DNA of 39,918 nt from Bacteroidota bacterium (GTDB lineage: Bacteria > Bacteroidota > Ignavibacteria > Ignavibacteriales > Melioribacteraceae), in contig JAHISP010000075.1 in the NCBI GenBank assembly GCA_018818165.1, positions 1 through 39,918 of the forward strand, in the 5' to 3' direction. The position numbers and the translations under genes were made by a program. Positions 1 to 6,836 of the stretch are shown here, piece by piece. Position 1 is the stretch's first letter, and each line of letters opens with the position of its first letter. The notes below the pieces were generated by a model, which saw nothing but the letters and a program-made list of their open reading frames with translations, ran no database searches and was not told the origin of the DNA.

Positions 1-282
1 ATCATAGATAATCTAAAAGTTCACCATAGTAAAATTGTGAAAACGTGGGTATATAAAAACCAAAGGACGATAGAATTATTTTTTCTTTCATCATATTCTC
101 CAGAGAAAAATCCCGATGAATATCTTAATTGTGATCTAAAACATGGTGTCTCGGAAAAACCAGCTCCTAAAAACGAAGATGATTTGAAAAAAATAGTGAA
201 CGAACATATGACAATCTTGAAGAATGACTGCGAAAGAGTAAAAAAATATTTTAACCACCCGGAGATTAAATACGCTGCTTAA
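1..282 (+). CDS. IS630-type transposase, C-terminal part (cut by window edge)
   Basis: The reading frame is open from base 1, so the gene starts outside the window; a GTG at 37 is internal. The visible part begins with IIDN followed by HH and continues to LSSYSPEKNPDEYL, which match the second catalytic Asp (D in IIDN) and the final catalytic Glu (NPDE) of the DDE endonuclease domain of IS630-family transposases. The family usually ends 30-40 residues after this Glu with a basic helical tail, as here. Whether the element is intact cannot be judged from this fragment, and I see no clear terminal inverted repeat after 282. It sits just outside the putative tRNA-Ser island and marks this end as accessory DNA. 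Confidence 0.75.
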   Translation: MIDNLKVHHSKIVKTWVYKNQRTIELFFLSSYSPEKNPDEYLNCDLKHGVSEKPAPKNEDDLKKIVNEHMTILKNDCERVKKYFNHPEIKYAA

Positions 283-490
283 TTACGGTTTATAGTCGTC
301 GGATTAATAACTATTATTGGACTATTCATTAAACCTTTTCTCCTTTTCACTAATACATTCTACCATTTTTCTTCCTCAACAAATAATAACAAATCCCCAT
401 TATTCCATCAAATTAATTGATAACTAAATTGATAACTGAATTTCAACTTTTGTCCAGATAAAAGGAAATTAGTCCAAAGTGTTTAAAACC

Positions 491-526
491 AAAAAAGCCC
501 TAATTCGGCTGAAAAAGGGCTTTTTT
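491..526. terminator. Bidirectional rho-independent terminator
   Basis: An 11-bp perfect stem pairs AAAAAAGCCCT (491-501) with AGGGCTTTTTT (516-526) around a 14-nt loop, with A/T runs on both sides so it can work in either direction. Read on the minus strand it lies directly after the tRNA 3'-end copy at 535-552, the same arrangement as the intact tRNA-Ser gene and its own terminator (9662-9690). It may be the original terminator of the tRNA before integration. Confidence 0.8.
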
Positions 527-534
527 AATTTGGG

Positions 535-552
535 GCGGAGAGTTAGGGATTC
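535..552 (-). repeat. Displaced tRNA-Ser 3' end (candidate att site, left)
   Basis: GCGGAGAGTTAGGGATTC is identical to 9695-9712, the 3' end (acceptor strand plus part of the T arm) of the intact tRNA-Ser. Homology to the tRNA stops abruptly at 553, so this is not a second tRNA gene but a fragment cut in the T arm. This is the usual product of a tyrosine recombinase that integrates in a tRNA 3' end. Identity is seen directly; the integration reading is inference. Confidence 0.65.
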
Positions 553-617
553 TACGTAAATTGTCAAAGGCTTTGAATATGGGCTAAAATCAAATGTTTT
601 ATTTTAAATTTGTCATT

Positions 618-639
618 AATTTGTCCAAGCGGTTTGCTC
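618..639. repeat. 22-bp imperfect direct repeat, left copy
   Basis: Twenty of 22 bases match 4054-4075; the shared core starts AATTTGTCCAAG and ends with CTC. The two copies bracket the FG-GAP protein gene, which suggests that this gene was inserted or duplicated as a unit. Confidence 0.45.
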
Positions 640-914
640 ACTACCATCACCAATTCAATGAATTCTTTAATTACAAGTGCCAAGTGTGACTGAATATATA
701 ATCTGTTTTAGGACTAGTACTTTTCACTCTATAAAAAAGATGTTTATCTATACCTAATTGAAAATATGCAAATCGTCCATCTATTTTAAGATACTAACCA
801 CTTGTCAAAAAATAATTAAATAAGTAACTTTCTTTATCATTTTGGAGCGAGGGCTTTGGGCACTCACCAAAATTTGATTAGATCATATTTTGAACTTAAC
901 TTTATAGATATAAT

Positions 915-3900
915 ATGCGTAAGTTTTTAGTCCTTTTTATCATAATATTATTAAGTAATATTAGCACATATGGTCAAGCTGAATTTTTTCAAAGCTTTAT
1001 CGAATATAATATTTCGGGGTCGTCAAGATTTGGGAACTCGGTCTCTTCAGCCGGAGATGTAAATAATGATGGCTTTGATGATTTCATTATTGGTGCACCA
1101 AGGTATAGTAAAGCATATATTTTCTACGGAGGAAATGAAGTAAACACCTATCCTGATGTAATTCTATCTCAAGATGAAAATGATAATTATTTTGGATATT
1201 CCGTTTCTTCCGCTGGAGATGTAAATAATGATGGTTACGATGATGTTATTGTTGGTGATTATATAAGTTTCTTAGCATATATATATTATGGTGGTGAGCA
1301 AATGGACTCTTCACCAGATGTTATTCTTAACGGATATGATCTTGATGCTTTTTATTTTGGTATTACAGTCTCAACAGCTGGAGATATAAACAATGATGGA
1401 TATTCTGATGTAATAGTTGGATCAGAGGGTAATTCTCATGCAGGGGCAGTATACATTTACTTAGGTGGTGAAACAATGGATGACTCATGCGATGTTATAT
1501 TGCTTGGAGAAAATAGAGACGATAATTTTGGATGTTCTATTTCTACAGCAGGAGATATAAACAACGATGGTTATGATGATGTTATTATTGGAGCATTAGG
1601 TTATAATTCCAATAGAGGTAAAGTATATGTCTATTTAGGCAGTAAGGAAGTAGATAATATTTCTGATATTAAAATATATGGTTCTGATAATGAGAGAGTT
1701 TTGGGAAGATCAGTCTCAACAGCAGGAGATGTAAATAATGATGGCTACGATGATTTTATTATTGGGCTTCGAGTAAATGGATATGTTGGAGAAGCGCATC
1801 TTTATTATGGTAGCGAATCTATAAATGATTCTCCTGATGTAGTGTTTAAGGGTGAAGGTGGGAATAGTGAATTTGCAAGTTCTGTTTCAACTACCGGAGA
1901 TATAAACAATGATGGTTATGATGATTTCATTATTGGAGCTTCAGAGTTTGAATCTGCAAAAGGAAGAGCATATATTTATTTGGGAGAAAATACAGTAGAT
2001 ACAAATCCAGATTTAATCATTACTGGTGAAGAAATGCAGGATAGACTTAGTTCATCTGTTTCTTCTGCTGGGGATGTGGATAATGATGGTTTTGATGATT
2101 TCATTATTGGTATTCCTGGATATATGGATGATAAAGGGAAGGCAAATATCTACTATGGTAGTAGTTCAATAGATAACTTAGTAAATGATTCTATGGTTGG
2201 TAATGGAAAGAATAATAAATTTGGCTACTCAATTTCCAATGCAGGCGATGTAAACAACGATGGCTATGATGATATTGTTGTTGGAGCTATTGGATATGAA
2301 TCGTCAAAAGGAAGAGCATATATCTACTTTGGTGGAAATAATATGAACAATACTGCAGATGTAGTTTTCACCGGTGAAAGGCCTAATGACGATTTTGGCT
2401 CTTCTGTGTTATCTGCTGGAGATGTGAACAATGATGGTTTTGATGACATTATTGTTTGTGCATCTGGCTATTACAAAGGTAAGGTCTATTTATATTATGG
2501 TGGAGCTAATATGGATAATATTGCTGATGTAGTTTTCAATGGTGAAACTGATTTTGATAGATTTGGTTCTTCTGCTTCTGGAATTGGTGACATAAATTCG
2601 GATGGCTATGATGATTTTATCATTGCAGCAAAAGAATACCATGGTAATATAGGAAGAGCATATATTTATTATGGTGGGAGTGTTGTTGATAGTGTTGCTG
2701 ACGTTATTCTAACTGGAAGTGCAGATAATGATAAATTTAGTTCCATAGTTTCTAGTGCTGGTGATGTAAATGCGGATGGTTTTGATGATTTTATTATTAC
2801 AGATAGAAGCCAAGTATATCTGTATTTTGGTGAAGACTATTTCAACAGCAATAATTATATTGTTTTAACAAGTGATGGGAGCCAAAGCATTACTAGCTTT
2901 TCTGTTTCCTCTGCAGGAGATATAAACAATGACGGTTATGATGATATTTTAGTAGGAAGTGGAGATACTAATAACGACAGAGTCGTATATATCTATTTAG
3001 GAAGTAATCATATGGATAATGTTTCTGATTTTGTTCTAACGAATAGTATACAGTTTAGCAATTTTGGCAACTCTGTTTCCTCAGGAGGAGATATAAACAA
3101 TGATAGTTATGATGATATTATTGTTGGCTCAGATGGCTATAGTTCATATACTGGAGGTTGCTACGTTTATTATGGTGGTGATGAAATTATCAACTCTCCT
3201 AATTTATTTCTTACAGGAGAAAATAGAGACGATCGATTTGGTTTCTCGGTCTTCTCAGCTGGAGATGTAAATCGTGATGGTTATGATGATATTCTAGTTA
3301 GTTCTTTTGAATACCCAGAAAACGGCAAAGTATATACGTTTTTAGGAAAAGATATCGTAACAATGCTGCCACCTTCTCCATTTTCTCCAGACAATGGGGT
3401 TGAGAATATCTCTAAGTCAGTTGACCTAGTCTGGAACAAGTCAATAGATGTAGATTATTTTCAAATTGAAATAGCGCTAGATAATGAGTTCTCACAAAGA
3501 TATTTATCACAAGAAATATTGTTCCCAGATAATTCATTTACATTTAATAGTTTTAATGGACTGACCACGTATTATTGGCGTGTAAGAGGATTTAAAAACC
3601 TGGTCTTTAGTAAATGGTCAGAAACAATAAGTTTTACTACTCTTGAAGGATCTAAACCACATGAACTTAAATTAGAACAAAACTATCCAAATCCATTTAG
3701 GCAAACAACAACTATTGAATATGGGATACCAGAACCTAGTAATGTGAATATATATGTATATAATATTCTTGGTCAAAACCTAGGTGTTTTACTTAATGAA
3801 GGAAAAGATGCAGGGTATCATAAATTTGTTTGGAATGCAATAAATCTCCCAAGCGGTGTATATATTATTAGAGTTAAAGCGGAAGGATTATTCTCTAAGA

Positions 3901-3941
3901 ATAGTTTTACACAAGTTAAGAAAGCACTTCTTTTGAAATAA
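915..3941 (+). CDS. Secreted FG-GAP repeat protein with T9SS sorting domain
   Basis: The 1008-residue product starts with a signal peptide (about residues 1-20, ending at TYGQA). From about 35 to 810 it has 14 FG-GAP/integrin-alpha-like repeats of about 57 residues, each with an SxAGDxNNDGxDDxIxG core; the DxNxDGxxD loop is the calcium site of this family. Fourteen units would build two seven-bladed propellers. Repeat 13 has NNDS instead of NNDG and repeat 10 has NSDG. A fibronectin-III-like domain follows (about 815-905, ending YYWRVRG...W), then a Por/type IX secretion C-terminal sorting domain (about 920-1008: QNYPNPF, YNILGQ, SGVYIIRV). It should be exported and attached to or released from the cell surface. 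Its adhesion or binding partner is unknown. It lies inside the putative tRNA-Ser island. Confidence 0.9.
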   Translation: MRKFLVLFIIILLSNISTYGQAEFFQSFIEYNISGSSRFGNSVSSAGDVNNDGFDDFIIGAPRYSKAYIFYGGNEVNTYPDVILSQDENDNYFGYSVSSAGDVNNDGYDDVIVGDYISFLAYIYYGGEQMDSSPDVILNGYDLDAFYFGITVSTAGDINNDGYSDVIVGSEGNSHAGAVYIYLGGETMDDSCDVILLGENRDDNFGCSISTAGDINNDGYDDVIIGALGYNSNRGKVYVYLGSKEVDNISDIKIYGSDNERVLGRSVSTAGDVNNDGYDDFIIGLRVNGYVGEAHLYYGSESINDSPDVVFKGEGGNSEFASSVSTTGDINNDGYDDFIIGASEFESAKGRAYIYLGENTVDTNPDLIITGEEMQDRLSSSVSSAGDVDNDGFDDFIIGIPGYMDDKGKANIYYGSSSIDNLVNDSMVGNGKNNKFGYSISNAGDVNNDGYDDIVVGAIGYESSKGRAYIYFGGNNMNNTADVVFTGERPNDDFGSSVLSAGDVNNDGFDDIIVCASGYYKGKVYLYYGGANMDNIADVVFNGETDFDRFGSSASGIGDINSDGYDDFIIAAKEYHGNIGRAYIYYGGSVVDSVADVILTGSADNDKFSSIVSSAGDVNADGFDDFIITDRSQVYLYFGEDYFNSNNYIVLTSDGSQSITSFSVSSAGDINNDGYDDILVGSGDTNNDRVVYIYLGSNHMDNVSDFVLTNSIQFSNFGNSVSSGGDINNDSYDDIIVGSDGYSSYTGGCYVYYGGDEIINSPNLFLTGENRDDRFGFSVFSAGDVNRDGYDDILVSSFEYPENGKVYTFLGKDIVTMLPPSPFSPDNGVENISKSVDLVWNKSIDVDYFQIEIALDNEFSQRYLSQEILFPDNSFTFNSFNGLTTYYWRVRGFKNLVFSKWSETISFTTLEGSKPHELKLEQNYPNPFRQTTTIEYGIPEPSNVNIYVYNILGQNLGVLLNEGKDAGYHKFVWNAINLPSGVYIIRVKAEGLFSKNSFTQVKKALLLK

Positions 3942-4010
3942 TTAATTATCTAAGCCTATCAATAATAAGATGGGCTCTAATATAACCCCATTTTTCATGT
4001 ACCCACTTGC

Positions 4011-4030
4011 CATAACAAGTGTTATGTTTT
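4011..4030 (+). terminator. Weak terminator after the FG-GAP gene
   Basis: CATAAC (4011-4016) pairs with GTTATG (4021-4026) around AAGT and is followed by TTTT. The stem is short and AT-rich, so it is only a candidate. It lies about 70 bases past the FG-GAP stop codon. Confidence 0.3.
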
Positions 4031-4053
4031 AATTGCCTTACAAGTTAATGTAA

Positions 4054-4075
4054 AATTTGTCCAAGAGGTTTACTC
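4054..4075. repeat. 22-bp imperfect direct repeat, right copy
   Basis: It matches 618-639 with two mismatches and ends immediately before the hipA stop codon (4076-4078, minus strand). Together the copies flank a 3.4-kb unit containing only the FG-GAP gene. Confidence 0.45.
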
Positions 4076-5326
4076 CTATTTATTAAATGCAGCTTCCATA
4101 AGCATTTGTTCTGACCTTGGAATGCCAATTTTATTTGCTAAATACTTCCATTTGCCAACAACATTTATAACTTCGTCAAGGATTAGCTGCATCTCTTTAT
4201 CAGTTAGTTGAAAATACTCACCAACGTTTTTGGCTAATTCAAAATCTAAACTATTATCACTCATGTTAATATTCAAAGCTAGTCCATCCTTATCTATTGA
4301 TGGATTTATATCATAAGCTGGAGAAAGCTTCCAACCATTATTTTTAATCACAAAACCATGATTTCTTAAATGATCATCTGTATTGGAGATTGCTATGCTA
4401 AATACTATTCGTCTCCACAATTGATGTAAGTCTTTTTTAATCTCTGAACCGTGGTTTTGAATAAACTCAGCTATTTCAATATAGCTTGGAGTGTTATCTT
4501 TTATTACGCTTTCATTGTTCCCTGTCATTGTCATTGCCGAGGCAAAATGAATTCTACTTCCCTTGTATCTATCAAATCGCTTTGTAAAGAAAGTATGATA
4601 CTGTCCTGAGATTTTCTCAATCTTAGATTCAGCCATTTCGATGCCAGCGTCAATAGCCAATTTATAAGCCAAATACTCCCAAGCACCTTTATCTATTATA
4701 TCATTTTTAGAAGGAAACTTTGCAATCCAAAGGTGTTTATCAGTGTCCAAAATATTAGCCTTTGGTCTTGCTCCACCAAGTGATGAGCCTGGTGCAAATA
4801 GAATTGATAACCATTTACTAATTTCCAATTCATTTTGACTTGATTCTAGGACACTTATTCCATGTTGCAGTTCTCTTATTGATGACCAAGGAGGTGTTGG
4901 AAATTTTTGATTATCGTCTAAAAATGGACCATCTTTATCTAACTTAAATCTAAGCGCTCCCATTCGACTTTCATCATAAACACCTAATAAATAATCCACA
5001 TCATAAAGAACTTTAGCAATTGTACCATTAGCCTTTGCCTGTTGAGCTTCTCTTCTTTTCATTAGAGTTCTTCCCCAAGTGTCCGGCATCGAATCCATGA
5101 ATATTCCAAAGTTGTCTTTTCTATTAGGGAATTGTGGGCCAAGATACCAACCAATATCTGGGTCTAGCAGTAATTGTTCTTTTGTATTCAAGAATAATTT
5201 ATCATATTCAAAACTATAAGCTTGTTTACCTTTCCCTTGTTGGACTGATAAAATGCCCATACATTTAGGACTTTCCATTCCTAGCCAGTCAGCATATACC
5301 CATATATTTATTATATTTCCCTTCAT
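4076..5326 (-). CDS. hipA: HipA-family serine/threonine kinase toxin
   Basis: The 416-residue protein has the layout of HipA: an N-terminal HipA_N-like region (about 1-115) and a kinase region. Visible motifs are GSSLGGARPK (180-189, phosphate-binding loop region), AKF with the nucleotide-binding Lys (K203), TKRFDR (248-253), the catalytic SNTDDHLRNH (314-323, D317/D318 and N322) and SPAYDINPS (335-343, metal-binding D339). HipA toxins phosphorylate a tRNA synthetase (GltX in E. coli) and induce dormancy. The length is close to that of the E. coli protein (440), so it looks intact. Its start lies one base after the hipB stop, so the pair is one operon with the antitoxin first. It lies in the putative tRNA-Ser island. 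Confidence 0.9.
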   Translation of the reverse strand: MKGNIINIWVYADWLGMESPKCMGILSVQQGKGKQAYSFEYDKLFLNTKEQLLLDPDIGWYLGPQFPNRKDNFGIFMDSMPDTWGRTLMKRREAQQAKANGTIAKVLYDVDYLLGVYDESRMGALRFKLDKDGPFLDDNQKFPTPPWSSIRELQHGISVLESSQNELEISKWLSILFAPGSSLGGARPKANILDTDKHLWIAKFPSKNDIIDKGAWEYLAYKLAIDAGIEMAESKIEKISGQYHTFFTKRFDRYKGSRIHFASAMTMTGNNESVIKDNTPSYIEIAEFIQNHGSEIKKDLHQLWRRIVFSIAISNTDDHLRNHGFVIKNNGWKLSPAYDINPSIDKDGLALNINMSDNSLDFELAKNVGEYFQLTDKEMQLILDEVINVVGKWKYLANKIGIPRSEQMLMEAAFNK

Positions 5327-5327
5327 G

Positions 5328-5627
5328 CTATCTCTTATTTAACAATTCTAAATCTTGCAATTTTTTACCAAACTCATCATCCGCTGCCAATTTTAAAAAG
5401 TCCTCTTGCAATCCAAAGACTCTAAGCACATTAAAGTACGCTCCCAGAGATACACGTGCATCACCTTTCTCTATTCTGTATAAAGTGCTTCTATCAATAT
5501 TTGCTCTTTCAGAAACTTGTATTGTTGTTAGCTTACGGCGTTTACGAGCTAACTTAATGTTTTCACCAACCTTCTCTAGAAGTTCGAGATACTTTGGAAA
5601 TATTATTTGTTTTTTCATGTCACACAT
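5328..5627 (-). CDS. hipB: HipB-type XRE-family antitoxin
   Basis: This 99-residue protein has a Cro/C1-type helix-turn-helix at about residues 18-73 (VGENIKLARKRRKLT, then STLYRIEKGDARVS), the form found in HipB antitoxins that bind HipA and repress the operon. Two in-frame ATGs (residues 1 and 4) are possible starts; neither has a clear ribosome-binding site, and residue 4 (MKKQIIF) looks more natural. It is followed after one base by hipA. The upstream region holds imperfect palindromes at 5646-5659 and 5664-5679 that could be its operators. Confidence 0.87.
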   Translation of the reverse strand: MCDMKKQIIFPKYLELLEKVGENIKLARKRRKLTTIQVSERANIDRSTLYRIEKGDARVSLGAYFNVLRVFGLQEDFLKLAADDEFGKKLQDLELLNKR

Positions 5628-5645
5628 ATAGTGATGTATAATATC

Positions 5646-5679
5646 AGCAAATATATGCTAATTGTTGTAAGTATGCAAC
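5646..5679 (-). promoter_or_regulatory. Candidate HipB operators
   Basis: Two imperfect palindromes lie 20-50 bases upstream of hipB: AGCAAATATATGCT (5646-5659) and a GTTG...CAAC element (5664-5679). HipB proteins bind such inverted repeats in their own promoter. The palindromes are seen directly; the operator role is inferred from position. Confidence 0.35.
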
Positions 5680-5989
5680 ATATTTTAATTGTTTTAAGCT
5701 GGGATTATGTAAGGCTTCTATTTGAATGCTTGTTTCGTTCACTATTGGCTCTGGTAAGAATCTTGTCGCACATTTTCACATTTGTACAATATGGTCATTT
5801 GTACACACATCGTGTACAGAGCAAATTGTCCATGTTCATTTGCTCATCCGTATAGAAATACAAGCAAATTCTATTTATTACTGCACTTAGATTTCATAAT
5901 TTCACACTATCATGAAACAAACTATTGCACAAAAATGATCAAATCGCTTATCGTCTTTAATCTCAACCTATTCAAATCTCAAATAGAAT
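5680..5989. other. Spacer with a TGTACAC inverted repeat
   Basis: No convincing gene. It contains an exact 7-bp inverted repeat, TGTACAC (5800-5806) and GTGTACA (5812-5818), separated by 5 bases; the sequence CATTTGTACA also occurs twice here. It may be a regulatory site or decayed 5' sequence of the transposase pseudogene that follows. Confidence 0.3.
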
Positions 5990-6550
5990 TGGATAACCTT
6001 TTTAAGAAATCATTCCAAAGAAATTATCTCAATGGACTTCTTCACCGTTCCAACAATTAGCTTCAAGTTATTACACGTCTTAGTAATGATTGAAAATCAC
6101 AGAAGAAGAATTATTCATTTCAATGTAACAGAAAATCCAACTTCCATTTGGTCTGTACAACTGATGAGAAATGCTCTTTTTAATGATAACTCTTATAAAT
6201 ATGTCATCAGAGATAGAGACTGTAAATTCGGCAAGTATTTTCGAGAGAAAATAAATGATGTTGGAATTAAAGAAATTGTAACAGCATATAGATCACCTTG
6301 GTAAAACAGGTATGTTGAGAGAGTAATTGGGACAATTAGAAGAGAATGCCTAGATCATTTTATTGTTTTCAACGAAACTCATCTGAGAGAAATACTTAAA
6401 GAATATTACTATTACTACAATAAATTTCGAACACATTTAGGGCTGGATAAAGATACTCCAGAAAATAGACCAATTGAACCATATGGTGAAATAAAGAGTA
6501 TTCCAGTTCTTAATGGTCTGCATAATATTTATTTCAGAGAAGCTATTTAA
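5990..6550 (+). pseudogene. Broken integrase-core (IS481-like) transposase
   Basis: Read in one frame, this encodes an rve-type DDE domain: the first Asp in SMDFFTV, the second in IRDRDCKFG, and the third acidic residue in YVERVIGTIRRE, followed by YYNKFRTHLGLDKDTPENRP. An in-frame TAA at 6302-6304 follows SPW, where relatives have a Gln codon (CAA to TAA would explain it), so translation stops before the catalytic Glu. An in-frame TAG (5984-5986) lies just before the first recognisable residues, and the N-terminal helix-turn-helix part is missing. The element is therefore dead. The frame ends with TAA at 6548-6550. It sits between hipBA and the ATPase gene in the island. Confidence 0.75.
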
Positions 6551-6836
6551 CTTTTAACAAATTTAGACCAACCTTTCCAAGTGAGGCATTTTTAATGCTA
6601 GGGCGTTTCTATATCTATTTTTATGAAAAACCTCAATAATTAAGCAATTTCCCTTCAAATAAATCTAAATTAGATAGAAAATTCTCAGTTAGCTAGCAAT
6701 TTTATTAAACCTCATTAGAAATTTTTGTTGTTACATCAATAATTATTGATGTATTTAGAATAAAATTTTAATTTAGGATATAACTTCTATAATAAGACTA
6801 CATGATTTATAAGTAATACCTTTCCTTCGGACAAAA

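Larger units (their letters stand above)
283..914. other. Non-coding stretch with terminator, tRNA 3'-end copy and a direct repeat
   Basis: No credible gene is visible. It holds a strong bidirectional terminator (491-526), the 18-bp copy of the tRNA-Ser 3' end (535-552), and at 618-639 the left copy of a 22-bp imperfect direct repeat whose other copy is at 4054-4075. The rest is AT-rich spacer upstream of the FG-GAP protein gene; no Shine-Dalgarno precedes the start at 915. Confidence 0.6.

Noticed and set aside
535-552. A second complete tRNA gene
   Set aside because: Homology to tRNA-Ser ends after 18 bases; no D arm, anticodon arm or 5' acceptor strand follows.
5607-6060. Short plus-strand frames upstream of the transposase pseudogene
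   Set aside because: They overlap one another and the hipB promoter in different frames and carry no family pattern; the transposase similarity lies in another frame from 5990.
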